Source: Ichthyophis bannanicus (taxonomy: Eukaryota; Chordata; Amphibia; Gymnophiona; Ichthyophiidae). From it: a stretch of DNA of 64,000 nt. The stretch covers positions 414,572,159-414,636,158 of the forward strand of contig CM066034.1 of the NCBI GenBank assembly GCA_033557465.1, read 5' to 3'. Positions 9,708 through 19,982 of the stretch are shown in pieces. The position numbers were made by a program, and so were the translations under genes. The notes beneath the pieces are model-generated. The model saw only the letters and a list, made by a program, of their open reading frames with translations. It did no database searches and was not told the DNA's origin. Every line of letters begins with the position of its first letter. The first letter of the stretch is position 1.

Positions 9708-10556
9708 ATGGCGGCCCATAAACCAGCGCGCTTGGACTTCGGGTCTCCTTCTTCTTCTCACGGAAAACGCTCCAAAACAGAGGTGTCCTCCCCACAGAAG
9801 ATGGTTCCATTTCGTGAAAACCCCGAGATGCACCTGGAGATTTTGGAGGAAATACGCGGCGTGAAGGAATTGGTGCAGTCCAATGGAGAAGCGCTTCGAG
9901 CCATGCGAGAAGACTTTGGAGTGCTCCAGGACCGACTTGAAAGTCTTTCATTACGGCAGGACAATATGGCGGGGGTCCTCGACTCGCACGAGGTGCGCTT
10001 GGGCAAACTGGACGAGGCTGAGCGCCAGATACAGAATCTTCAAAAGGAGTTAGAAGATAGCAATAATCGAGCCCGTCGCAACAATGTGAGGCTCCTCGGA
10101 ATGCCGGAGGGGGTGGAAGCAGGAGATATAAGAGAATTCTTGCTCAAAACTCTTCCCTCCTTGCTGAAGATCACTTTTCACAGAGAACTGGAAATCGATC
10201 GAGCACACCGTGTTCCTGCCCACATGGCGCTCAACCGCACGACCCCCCGGCCTATTGTCTTTAGCTTGCTACGATATCAACAAGTGGAACAAATTTTACA
10301 TGCTGCCCGAGCGAATCATCATTTGGAATTTGAAGGTCGTAAGGTCTCCTTCTTTCCTGATTTGGCAAAGCCTACCGTAGACCGGCGGAAGAAACTCCTT
10401 GCTTTTCGCCCTCGACTTCAACAGCTACAGGCTCGCTTTGGCCTGTTGTATCCAGCGAAGCTCCGAGTGACTCTCCACAACCAAACCAGGACGTTCGAAG
10501 ATCCTGATCTACTATCAACATTTTTAGACTCCAAAGAAGCAGAGCAGATGCGCTAA
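9708..10556 (+). CDS. L1 ORF1 protein, RNA-binding chaperone
   Basis: 282 residues, intact. Order: a basic/serine-rich N terminus, a heptad-rich coiled coil (about residues 45-120, ending ELEDSNNRARRNN), the RRM-like segment NNVRLLGMPEGVE (about 123-135), then a C-terminal domain with EIDRAHRVP (about 162) and RPIVFSLLRY (about 181). This is the trimeric ORF1p layout; the protein coats L1 RNA in cytoplasmic particles and acts as a nucleic-acid chaperone. The Met at 9708 is chosen because it is the first in frame after a 5' leader of about 130 bp. Intact ORF1 next to broken ORF2 means this copy could at most supply ORF1p. Confidence 0.9.
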   Translation: MAAHKPARLDFGSPSSSHGKRSKTEVSSPQKMVPFRENPEMHLEILEEIRGVKELVQSNGEALRAMREDFGVLQDRLESLSLRQDNMAGVLDSHEVRLGKLDEAERQIQNLQKELEDSNNRARRNNVRLLGMPEGVEAGDIREFLLKTLPSLLKITFHRELEIDRAHRVPAHMALNRTTPRPIVFSLLRYQQVEQILHAARANHHLEFEGRKVSFFPDLAKPTVDRRKKLLAFRPRLQQLQARFGLLYPAKLRVTLHNQTRTFEDPDLLSTFLDSKEAEQMR

Positions 10557-10984
10557 TCCCAAATCTTGGACTCTTATTTGCCGGCTCTATCCGCCATTTT
10601 GAAGGGCCCGATGCGGCGGTCATAGCCAAGCACAGAAATAGCCTGGACTTTCTTTCTTTCTCTATATGACTTTTGTTTTTTGGTCTCCTATCCCTTCATG
10701 ATGTGTGCCTCGGTCGGATTCGGAGCACGCACAGTCCTACAGGTTATGTGTTTTTTCAATTTCGGCCTTCTCGGGGGTTTCTCCCCGCAGACACATGGTC
10801 GCCAGTAATTTTGGGGTTTTGCTTCTCCTCTACCGTACTGCGGTTTTCTTTGTTAATGTGGGGCGCTTCATTGTATTATATTAGTTTATTTTTCCTATGT
10901 CATGTGTACAGCCAGATACAGTCAGTTTGAGGGACATAGTGAAATTATGTGTGCTATCATGCTCAGACTTTTTAACTTTTCTGA

Positions 10985-12225
10985 ATGGCCTTATGTAAAA
11001 TCTTCTCATTCACCGTCAAAGGCATTAATGGTCCACTCAAAGGAAAGAAAATCCTTAGCTATCTTAGCCATGAGCATGTTGATTTAGTGTTTCTTCAGGA
11101 ACCGCATTTAAACTCTGCTGAAACACTGAAACTCAATGCTAAGCCTCATATGGTAGCTGCCTATTCTCCCACCGTTTTCAAATGGTACGGGATAGCCACT
11201 CTGGTTAAGAAGTCTTAGCACGCTACTGTACCTGATATTAGCGCTGACAAGGAGGGTAGATGGGCCCGTGTACACCTTGAGGTTGGAGATAGTGAATTCA
11301 CGTGTATTTGCATTATGCCCCGAATGTGGACAACCCTGCTTACTATGCAAGTATTGCGCAGTTGGCCTTGGCCTCTGCCAATGCCCCATTAATACTAGGT
11401 GGCGATTTTACTCAAGTGTTCCCTCAATCTTTTCTTCTCAAACAAGGTGCTCGTTGGTTGGAAGATCCAGTACCGAGTAGACCTGTGTGGCTAGATATAG
11501 AAGCGGGCCTTTGCAAACCGATTCCTCTTACCTTTCTCCCTGGTATGACTCTCCCATCAGACTCCCACTATCCACCAATGCTTTTAGACACTTTAGGTGC
11601 CTTTATTACTCTTATGCAATCTTTAGACTCCCGACTCTGGTCAGTGCAACTTCAGCATCGCCTTCGGTGCACTAGAGTACTCCCGCCATCGGCATTCTCT
11701 ACATAAGGTTGATTGGAGACTTTCCGATCTCTCGGTAGTTCACCGGGTGTAGCATCCAATTTTACTAAACCTTCTGTAATGCTATAACTAGAGATACCCC
11801 TATAGCGCAGAAAGCATGGGAGAGAGAATTGCATGTGACTTTGACCTCGGAGCAATAGAGCCTTATCTGGAGTAGAGGGACACGGGTTCCCGATCTGCCT
11901 CACTCATTCAGACCCTCTTCTTTCTAGCCCACCGGTGTTTTTACACTTCTCACAGATTAGACAAATGGAACACTACTCAGGGCAATGGTTGCTGGACACG
12001 TCCTGCGGCCATTGGTTCATTGCCTCATGTTATGCATGAATATCCCGCACTACAGTATTACTGGCGTCGGGTCTGGGGTCGTATTTAGTCTATCTAGCAC
12101 TCTCAGGAGCCCTTTCTTGGAGGATAGTGGGACTTCGCCCAGTTGCGGGGATCCCCTCTCTCCCAAAAATGGCTTATTTCCTTTCGAACTTTATGCTTGG
12201 CATTGCTATTTCCCTAATTAAGTAA
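10985..12225 (+). pseudogene. L1 ORF2 remnant: broken endonuclease and C-terminal tail
   Basis: 10985-11218 encodes the start of an apurinic-type endonuclease (LSHEHVDLVFLQEPHLNSAE). After a stop and a frameshift, 11302-11706 continues with the YAPN block and LILGGDF, the catalytic GDF motif. The reverse transcriptase palm (YADD region) is absent. From about 11930 the sequence resumes as an ORF2 C terminus in another frame (GCWTRPAAIG followed by YYWRRVW). Several stops and frameshifts make it non-functional. Confidence 0.75.
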
Positions 12226-12642
12226 TACTGGAAAATTAGCTCCCATTTGAGCCCCAATGAATGGTGGAATCATGCCTGTCTTTACAGTAAATGCGACCAA
12301 ATACCTCGTCTGTTCGCTTCTTCCGTTCAGACTCCTTCCCATTGGTCTCAATGGAAGATGCTCAATGACTATGTACATTTTGCTAAACGCTCTCATCTGA
12401 CTGTCTAACTTTGTATATATATCTGTCCCATGATCATGCTGTATTGTAGATACTCTTTTGATTGTTTGATGTATAATCACTGTTAATTGGAAGCGCTCAC
12501 ATGCTGATATAATCGGGTAGAGAAGAAGCATCGGGGTGGGGGGTAATGGGTTTACTTTTCCTTATTGTATACTTGTTTTGTCTCTTTTGGTGTGTTGTTT
12601 CTTTTGTTTGTTGCAAAATGAAAATAAAAGTTAAAAAAAAAA

Positions 12643-12658
12643 AGAAGTAATACAGAAT
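12643..12658. repeat. Target-site duplication, right copy (L1)
   Basis: Exact copy of 9558-9573, directly after the poly(A) tail. Confidence 0.9.
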
Positions 12659-13125
12659 TGAGAAGACTTACAATTTGGTAAGTCTTTGAAGAGATAAGGT
12701 CCCCTTGCAGTTTAAAGCATGAGATATACTCGTACAGTAAACTGACATGGTGAAGGGTATAGCTCACCCTGTTGTTAGTTGTTAGGCCTCCTTTTGTTTT
12801 AAACCTGTTATCTCTGGGGTATGATAGTCCTTAATAGCTCTTAGAGCTAGAAGGATAGATTTCTCTTGTAGCAAGAGATTCATGCCCAGAGTCGAGGATT
12901 GAGTCAATGTATGACTGATATCTCAGCATGGATGAGATGAATTTTAGATGCTTCTGTTGAAAAAGAAGTAGACTCAAAAGTTCTAAACCTCACACAGAAA
13001 AAATGAACAAAAAATCAGAAACCCTGCGATTGCTGGGTTTGCTGAGCCTGTTGAGGTTTTGACTTTCTTAGCCTGGTGTGATGTTGCCCATCTTTGGAAA
13101 CATCTGAAGAATGGGTAGAAGATGG

Positions 13126-14789
13126 TTAAAACTTTTTTCCCTTGGGGGAATAAAGCCTTTTAGGAGATTTTTTATTAGCTGGGATAGAGGAAAGTTTTGA
13201 CAATCCTCTAATGTTAACAGCATCAGTGCTCAACTGATTAGCTTGAAATAAAGCCTCCTTGTTGAAGAGATTTTCACCAGTACAAGGAGTATTGCCCAGC
13301 CTTTCCTGAACCCATCTGTCCAAGTCTGAAGCTTGGAGCCAGGCTATGCGTTGTGCTCCTATGGCTATAGCAGATGTTCTGCTAATAGACTCAAAACAGT
13401 CCAAGGAAGCACGATTAAGGAACCTAGAGATATTCTGAGCATGATTGACTAATAAGGAATAGCCTGCTCTTTTATGCTCTGGAAGAAAAGGGTTCAAAAA
13501 CATTAAGTTCTTTGTGACCTCTTCAAGAGATAATCCCATATAGAAAATATATGAGATAATTCTTGCTGAAAGCATGGATGCCTGGAAGCATCGACGTCCA
13601 AAGGCATCTAAAGTCCTAGACTCACGACCTGGCGGATAAGAAGAGTGCTTCTTTGCACTCTTAATATGCCTCATTGCTGATTCTACAACAATAGAATGAT
13701 GAGGAGGTTGAGTCTTTTGAAAACCTGGAGAAGGTGGCACCTTGTACATAGTGTCAAGTGTCTTAGAATGTGGAGATACCGTTAAAGGAGTTTCCCACAT
13801 TCTTAATAGTAGATCTTGTAAGATCTGATGCAAAGGAAGCATGATCACCTCCTATGGAATCCAGGGGAATTGCAGTGTCTCTGAATTCCCCAGTAGGGAT
13901 TCTTTACCAGGTATAGAAATGACAAGTAACTTTGCCATATCAAGCAGAAAAGCTTGAAAAGAAATCTCCCCTGAGGAGGACCCTCTAAAAAGGGGGGTAA
14001 AGGCTGGACTTGTAGAAAAATCAGCCTTGGTACCGATGGATTCATCCCAGTCATTGGGATCGGACGACTTAAAAGGATGAAGCATCGGATTTTCTTTAAA
14101 GCGATGTCTTCGGTACCGCCCGAAGTCGGTACCGAAACGAGTCGGTACTGAATCCTCCATGCTAGAGATCGATTCCAGGCTCAGCATCGAGGGAAGCTAT
14201 TCTATCGAAGCAAGCATGGACGGTACCGACACCGACACCGATGTCGATACCGGTACCGGTACCGAAGCCGATACCGATACTCGAGGAACGGTCTGCAGCA
14301 ACTCTAGCGGTACTGAAGTAGCCGAGAGTGCTAGACTACGTTCATCGGTGAGGAGTGCTTCATCCATCACCATAGCCGATGCTGGGGTGTCGGTACCGCT
14401 CGAAGCGGCCACAACCACCGAGCATGGCCCAGGTATGTTCACCGAGGTAAGAACCCCGGGAACAACCTGGAGCCCCGTTAATGCTTTGGAGCCCGAAGAC
14501 TCCCGCCGGGGCTTTATTGCCAAGATGTCCTCGAGGGCAAGGCCGAAGCCATCTCGATGCTGAGAAGGAGATCTACCACTCGAGGACTGGCTAGCCTTTA
14601 CAGACTTTTGTTTGGTTACCTGATCCTGTAAAGAAGAAGATATTAGAGCTGGTGACATCGAGAGCGATTTGAACCGGGTATTGAGTTGTGCTCGATTCTG
14701 AAGACTTCTTCTGTTTGAGCTCCAGCAGGAGAGACACTCCAGAGGGCAATGGTCAGGACCTAAACATTTTAGACACCAAGTATGAGTGT
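13126..14789 (-). pseudogene. DIRS B1 Gag-like gene, main part, broken
   Basis: 13126-13848 is open and matches the C-terminal half of the B2 Gag (54794-57073) and the A2/A3 Gag: LRMWETPL, GFQKTQPPHHSIVVESAMRHIKSAKKHSSYPPGRE, LDAFGRR (block split here by commas in reading) and CTGENLFNKE are shared anchors. Upstream, 13852-14187 and 14197-14862 continue in other frames, so at least two frameshifts break it. The N-terminal part includes a serine/threonine-rich region whose DNA is dense in CGGTACCG. The coding sequence is interrupted by P1; the Gag start lies beyond it at 17746. Confidence 0.75.
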
Positions 14790-14805
14790 CTGAAAAAATA
14801 TCTGT
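14790..14805. repeat. Target-site duplication, left copy (P1)
   Basis: 'ctgaaaaaatatctgt', repeated exactly at 17683-17698. Confidence 0.9.
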
Positions 14806-14874
14806 GCACAACGAGCAGAAGCAATAGATGACCCAGTGGCTCAAATAGCTTAAAAATGTCACTTTATTGAAGGT

Positions 14875-14910
14875 CCCCGATGCGTTTCGGCTTGCGCCTT
14901 TCTCAAGGGG
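14875..14910 (-). ncRNA. Hammerhead-like motif, P1 left arm (degenerate)
   Basis: Minus-strand reading: CCCC, then UUGAGAA, a GGC-GCAA-GCC hairpin, GAAA, CGCAUC, then GGGG. It is the mirror copy of 17540-17575 with one additional CpG-type change (CGCGUC to CGCAUC) at the expected cleavage side. Probably inactive. Confidence 0.4.
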
Positions 14911-16076
14911 AGAGGAACTTACAAAGAAAAAATAAATATATTAAACACCTGCATAAAACCATCATAATAAAAGCAACCAGAATACATTAAACATATTGTT
15001 ATAATACATTAGGAAATTAGAAAATATAAAAATGATAAATATACAATAAAAAATCAAAAATAAGTCATATTGCATCACTAAATAATTAAAAACATAAAAT
15101 AACAGACATATTGAATCAATAAATAATTAAAACCATAAAGTAACATATCAAAACCAACAAAACACCAAAAAGGAGAGACGCAGGGCAGGAGGAACTCATT
15201 CAAGTATGTTGAGTGAAGACTACAGAGCAGGGACAAACTTATTTGTGCAAACAAAAGTGTTCATGTAAAAACTACTCACTAGAACCGTACACTGAATTAT
15301 CAAGACAATATGGTTTTATGGTGAAGTAATATTATACCTAGTGGATCCCATGTGAAACAATGCTGGAGGTGAAACTTAGGAACCAAAGCATTTTAAATAC
15401 CTGTTTTACTGCACAATCTAATTTATCCTTATTTCAAGGAGCTGTGATGACAAATGAAACGTGCACCAAAGTGCCGTTAAGGTAGAAAAGACACTGAGAA
15501 CTTGACACTGTGTGAAATAAAAGAACATATGTTAAACTAAGGACAATATTAAAACTGGGTGCTCTAAAAACCGAATTGTTTAAATACCTGTGCAACCGAA
15601 GTAAGCCTTGTTTATGGAAGCAAATCGCTGTGCTATCAAACTGCAAAGAACACATCAAAAACGTGTACCATAAAATGATTGTGTTTAAATAGAAGTCATA
15701 TCATTAAAAATGGAGTAGAAACTTTTATTTACTCACTAATGTTAGCAAAGGTTGTGCAAGACGCGCTCTTCCAAACGGATCAGAATACTGCTAAGAGGTG
15801 TTGTTTTAAAGACGCTGATTTTCGCGCCAAAAGGGGCGGGGCCACACTCATCCAATCAATGGGAAAATATCACAGAGTGTATAAGAAATAAGGATACAGG
15901 GACAGTGATTTCATGATGTCTAATTATGTTAAATGCCCACATTAATTATAAATCTTAAAATTGTATCGAACAGGCAACTAAAGGACCTTTATTCAATGTC
16001 TTAACCAGTATCTCCTCAGGTTCGTGAACTAGCTGCAGTAGAGTCAATTATAACGTGGGAGCAGTAAACAAAGTCT

Positions 16077-16411
16077 AAAAATGGGAATAGAATAAATGTA
16101 TTATGTAAAACCACAGTGAAACCCTGATATTAAAAGGACCTAAACCTATAAAATTATGTCTTCATTATCTCAGTGAAACAAGGGGTCAAGGAACGTTGAC
16201 AACCCGTTTAGAAATTGTGTACAACAACCTCAGTGAAAACACGATAAACCTCCCTTACTTGTGGGACCTTGCCTTCGTTTTTTTATGTAATCAAACACCA
16301 TAAAAAGAGGGAGGGAGACTCATTTTAAAATCACATATACACGTCGATCTCAGTGAAATATGTATACAAGCTTTTTATCTATTAAAAAACTAATTAAATA
16401 AATAAAATCAT
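16077..16411 (+). repeat. P1 loop with four phased 'cagtgaaa' motifs
   Basis: The octamer cagtgaaa occurs at 16114, 16171, 16231 and 16351, spaced 57, 60 and 120 bases. In three cases it is preceded by 'ct'. This looks like a decayed tandem repeat with a period of about 60 bp. Confidence 0.5.
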
Positions 16412-17539
16412 ATAAGACTTTGTTTACTGCTCCCACGTTATAATTGACTCTACTGCAGCTAGTTAGAAAAAGCATTTAACATAATTAGACATCATGAAAT
16501 CACTGTCCCTGTATCCTTATTTCTTATACACTCCGTGATATTTTCCCATTGATTGGATGAGTGTGGCCCTGCCCCTTTTGGCACGAAAATCAGCGTCTTT
16601 AAAACAACACCTCTTAGCAGTATTCTGATCCGTTTGGAAGAGCGCGTCTTGCACAACCTTTGCTAACATTAGTGAGTAAATAAAAGTTTCTACTCCAGTT
16701 TTAAAGATATGACTTCTATTTAAACACAATCATTTTATGGTACACGTTTTTGATGTGTTCTTTGCAGTTTGATAGCACAGCGATTTGCTTCCATAAACAA
16801 GGTTTACTTCGGTTGCACAGGTATTTAAACAATTCGGTTTTTAGAGCACCCAGTTTTAATATTGTCCTTAGTTTTAACATATGTTCTTTTATTTCACATA
16901 GTGTCAAGTTCTCAGTGTCTTTTCTACCTTAACGGCACTTTGGTGCACGTTTCATTTGTCATCACAGCTCCTTGAAATAAGAATAAATTAGATTGTGCAG
17001 TAAAACAGGTATTTAAAATGCTTTGGTTCCTAAGTTTCACCTCCAGCATTGTTTCACATGGGATCCACTAGGTATAATATTACTTCACCATAAGACCATA
17101 TTGTCTTGATAATTCAGTGTACGGTTCTAGTGAGTAGTTTTCACATGAACACTTTTGTTTGCACAAATAAGTTTGTCCCTGCTCTGTAGTCTTCACTCAA
17201 CATACTTGAATGAGTTCCTCCTGCCCTGCGTCTCTCCTTTTTGGTGTTTTGTTGGTTTTGATATGTTACTTTATGGTTTTAATTATTTATTGATTCAATA
17301 TGTCTGTTATTTTATGGTTTTTAATTATTTATTGATTCAATATGTCTGTTATTTTATTTTTTAATTATTTAGTGATGCAATATGACTTATTTTTGATTTT
17401 TTATTGTATATTTATCATTTTTATATTTTCTAATTTCCTAATGTATTATAACAATATGTTTAATGTATTCCGGTTGCTTTTATTATGATGGTTTTATGCA
17501 GGTGTTTAATATATTTATTTTTTCTTTGTAAGTTCCTCT

Positions 17540-17575
17540 CCCCTTGAGAAAGGCGCAAGCCGAAACGCGTCGGGG
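17540..17575 (+). ncRNA. Hammerhead-like motif, P1 right arm
   Basis: CCCC (stem I, 17540-17543), UUGAGAA in the place of the CUGANGA core (17544-17550), unpaired A plus hairpin GGC-GCAA-GCC (17551-17561), GAAA (17562-17565), palindromic CGCG (17566-17569), UC, then GGGG closing stem I (17572-17575). The core departs from consensus at C3 (U) and G8 (A), two positions that pair with each other in the hammerhead fold. The short self-complementary stem III resembles minimal hammerheads that act as dimers. Activity is uncertain. Confidence 0.45.
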
Positions 17576-17682
17576 ACCTTCAATAAAGTGACATTTTTAA
17601 GCTATTTGAGCCACTGGGTCATCTATTGCTTCTGCTCCTTGTGTACCCTACTGTTGCCTGCGGGAGCCTGCTCTCCTGTGTC

Positions 17683-17698
17683 CTGAAAAAATATCTGT
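17683..17698. repeat. Target-site duplication, right copy (P1)
   Basis: Exact copy of 14790-14805. Confidence 0.9.
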
Positions 17699-18125
17699 AC
17701 CGCCACACTTTGAGCATTTCTTAAGGATAGTGGCTGGCTTTTCCATAATTGAAGGGTAAAGGTCTAGTGGCCTAGAAACCGTCAGGCACTAAACAGGAAA
17801 ATATTTCTAAGAAAAGAAGAAATTGTTCAGGAAAAAGAAAGAAAAGCACCAGCGGTACCGGTGGTGCTGAGGGAAGGCAGACGCGACCACAAAAAACTAA
17901 GAATAAAAAGAAGAATTTTCTGTGGTGAGAGGAATACGTCCTGCTGGCTCCGCGGAAAATGGAAAACTGATGAGAGGGAAGTAAATGGGCGGGAAGGCAG
18001 CGCGCATGCGCGTGGGATGCTCTCAAAAGCTTTCTTTTTGGACGCTGGGGAGCGTTCCTGCGCAGGCTCCGTCGGTACCGACGTACCCATATGTGAAGAC
18101 TCATTCCTGCTTGTTCCTGGAGATT
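17699..18125 (-). repeat. DIRS B1 Gag start, leader and sense-5' terminal repeat
   Basis: The Gag start codon is at 17744-17746, followed in sense by the first residues, then P1. Upstream in sense come the leader ('cggtaccggtgg' near 17855, 'cgcgaccac', 'ctggctccgcggaaa') and the terminal repeat that mirrors 5270-5420, ending 'cctggagat' at 18125. Confidence 0.7.
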
Positions 18126-18393
18126 AACCTCATGACATGGCCACAGCACTTTGTATAAGAAACCCAGGTTTGATATGACAGATGAGATGATGCACTAGCA
18201 TTGGGGAAGAAGAGTCATTAACCACTGCAAGTGTGACTCTTGCTAGCACAGAAGCAATTAAAAAAGAAGAGGCTTCCATAACCCCTCAGCCAAAAGAAGG
18301 CACCTTATCGACTTTGGGGAAGAAGGGGCAGTAAACAGAACACTGCCCTCTGCTGTAATCAGCAGAGGAGGGCAGTGGGACATGGCACTATAC
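18126..18393. other. Host intron with a hairpin next to the exon
   Basis: No coding signal. 'cactgccctctgctg' (18343) can pair with 'cagcagaggagggcagtg' (18360-18377) apart from a 2-base bulge, forming a hairpin within 20 bases of the donor side of the exon. Confidence 0.45.
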
Positions 18394-18561
18394 CTGCTTC
18401 ATCGGTGGTGATGGTGAGCTCATTGCTGGTCTCGCTTTTGCCAATGCGGTTCTTGGCATACATGCGAATATTATAAGTGGAGGACGGATGCAGGTCGATG
18501 ATAGTAGCCTGATTAAGCTGAGGGGACACATCTTTGGTTCTCTGAACTGAATCCCATGAGT
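18394..18561 (-). CDS. DSCAM: Host exon: fibronectin type III domain segment, probably DSCAM
   Basis: Minus-strand translation is open over 168 bp and reads as the second half of a fibronectin type III domain: [16 protein letters not shown], then [20 protein letters not shown], then [18 protein letters not shown]. The S-x-Y-x-I-R-M-Y-A-K-N strand and the G-K-S turn are typical. Splice signals fit: 'ttttaag|ac' upstream at 18561/18562 and 'gaagcag|gtata' downstream at 18394/18393; both introns are phase 1, as is usual for domain-type exons. The residues match what I recall of vertebrate DSCAM better than its paralogue DSCAML1. DSCAM is a single-pass neuronal adhesion and guidance receptor with ten immunoglobulin and six fibronectin domains. 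Which of the six is encoded I cannot say. DSCAML1 remains the main alternative. Confidence 0.75.
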
Positions 18562-19517
18562 CTTAAAACAAAGAAGAAGAAGAAATAAAGTATACATAGT
18601 TTATATTTGTACAAATCTGTCATGCTAATAAAGTTTAAGCCTTAAATTCTAAGCCATGAGGAAAGGGCCAAACATGATCACATGGGCCCCAGAGAAAACA
18701 ATATACTTTACAAGTTATGATTCTAGTGTTATCATCTCATGTTAGCTGAACATAAAAATTGTCCATAGACAAACAAGCAAGTAGCCTTTTATCACAAAGA
18801 AACTACCTCTGTGGTCTTGAAAATTTAGCTATATAATAACACGTGAGATGATAAACCTAGTGTAACTTCTGTCAGTCTGAAATTTCCTCACAAATGGCGA
18901 TTTACAGATATTTGACAGACTGGGGATACAACTTCTGGGAGTCACTGTCCTTGTAGGCTAAGCTTGCTGGGAATTTAGGTTGGGACCAGTAAAAATTGTG
19001 AGGGGTATGGCATCGTAAATCCACTCAATCCAATCCTCGCTCTCAATAAAGTAATCCAAGGCAAAATTTGATGTTCTGATTCTGAACCAAGGGAAGGGGG
19101 ATCACTGATAACAATACAAAACTATACAGACAGAAAAAACAGCAGTTACAATCCCTCTGCTTCCATGGGGCTATCCCTGTGGTAGGTGCTCCCACTCCTC
19201 ACTACTTTCCTCTTTATTTCTTCCCAAGAGTGCCTGCAGAGCTGGATGCTAGATTTGGACATAATTGCATACTTTGTACCTCATCAGGCCTGGTCCTCCT
19301 TGTCTTTTCTCCAGGGGACGCCCTCTATATCATCCTCTTCTCTTGTTCCAGGATTATTTATGAATTTATTTCATATAATTTAATATACCACTCTACCAGT
19401 GGGGTCTGATGACATTTACAATAGAGGATTAAATAAAATGTGCTAAATATTAACCAAAGTTAATGTACTCCCCTGTTTTGGGCTGAACTGATGGTACAGC
19501 TTCCTGAAAGAACCATG
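18562..19517. other. Host intron, no gene
   Basis: A pyrimidine-rich stretch upstream of the acceptor (on the minus strand) is visible at 18562-18590. 'ctagtgttatcatctca' (18723) is partly inverted at about 18838-18862 ('cacgtgagatgataaacctag'), a possible small foldback. Otherwise I see nothing. Confidence 0.5.
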
Positions 19518-19980
19518 AAAGTGACATTTTACTTAACAGATAATGTCCTTTCCTTGAGTCCTGCTAGGCCAGTACAGACGAGTGGGTTGTGTTCCGCTAC
19601 CAGCAGAGGTGGAGACACAGAAAACTCCAACATCTTCTGATGACCTCATCCTATACTATATCTGAGGGCATACAACTCAGCATTTGTATCCGAGCCATGG
19701 ATAAGAACCCTTGGCCACACAAGCCCCAATGAGGATAACAAGGACAAATGGTCCAAATAACAGAAATATAGACAGGATCCTCTGTGGGCCGAGGGTCATC
19801 CAAGAGGAATGTAACTCACAGGGCTAAAACACAAAAGAGCTGATCAAAACAGATCGCAGCAGATAAGCTTAAACCAAAACAGAGCCAGTCATGCCAGAAC
19901 ATACTGTAGATCTAGATCGCAGTAGAACAGATCAGATCATAAGAGATTCCAGGAGCAAGTCCTGGAGTGGAATACAATAG
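19518..19980 (-). mobile_element. DIRS family C copy 0 (C0): sense-3' terminal fragment
   Basis: 'gtgacattttactta' and 'ccttgagtcctgctagg' (19522-19572), then 'agtgggttgtgttcc', match the terminal repeat of C1 (36181-36255) and the mirrored right end of C2 (62720-62815). No coding sequence. The matching internal part of a C element reappears in the same orientation at 32035-32595, so C0 and that piece are probably one element split by later insertions. Confidence 0.6.
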
Positions 19981-19982
19981 AG

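Larger units (their letters stand above)
9574..12642 (+). mobile_element. L1-type LINE with internal deletion, inserted in DIRS B1
   Basis: Begins with a G-rich L1-like 5' end ('ggggggcggagcctgatg') and ends with 'aaaatgaaaataaaag' plus a poly(A) run at 12630-12643. Exact 16-bp duplications flank it. It contains ORF1 and fragments of ORF2, but the reverse transcriptase core is missing, so total length (about 3.1 kb) is roughly half that of a complete L1. The mature poly(A) tail and duplication indicate normal target-primed insertion; the missing RT may have been deleted before or after insertion. Confidence 0.9.
14806..17682. mobile_element. P1: Penelope-type foldback element with inverted arms of more than 1 kb, inserted in DIRS B1 gag
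   Basis: The left arm (14806-about 16076) and right arm (about 16412-17644) are near-identical in inverted orientation; the left arm carries an extra segment of about 90 bp (15938-16027). The loop between them is about 335 bp. After the right arm a 38-nt tail (17645-17682) has no mirror at the left end. Exact 16-bp duplications flank the whole. No reverse transcriptase or GIY-YIG coding remains. A hammerhead-like motif sits about 70-100 nt from each outer end. Inverted arms plus a short one-sided tail match the known organisation of Penelope-like elements (pseudo-LTRs with a short extension) and match P2, which does encode Penelope protein. Superfamily is inferred from that shared design. Confidence 0.7.
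5241..18125 (-). mobile_element. DIRS retrotransposon, family B copy 1 (B1), carrying three nested insertions
   Basis: The left terminus (5241-5640) and right terminus (about 17950-18125) are inverted copies with the family palindrome GTCGGTACCGAC. The internal complementary region is at about 5520-5600. Family B differs from family A in its terminal sequence ('gcgcatgcgcg', 'tcatcagttgggtttgtagctgag'). Removing the L2 (6472-8640), the L1 (9574-12642) and P1 (14806-17682) leaves roughly 4.8 kb. The sense-5' half encodes a Gag-like protein; the sense-3' half has no recombinase or polymerase frame. Confidence 0.85.

Noticed and set aside
14159..14563. 134-codon plus-strand frame rich in Asp, Gly and Thr
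   Set aside because: Antisense of the Gag low-complexity tract; the composition comes from CGGTACCG-type repeats.
15679..16729. Matching 70-codon frames in the two P1 arms
   Set aside because: They mirror each other only because the arms are inverted repeats; no similarity to a known protein.
18388..18597. 69-codon minus frame overlapping the exon
   Set aside because: It is in a different phase from the fibronectin reading and crosses both splice sites.
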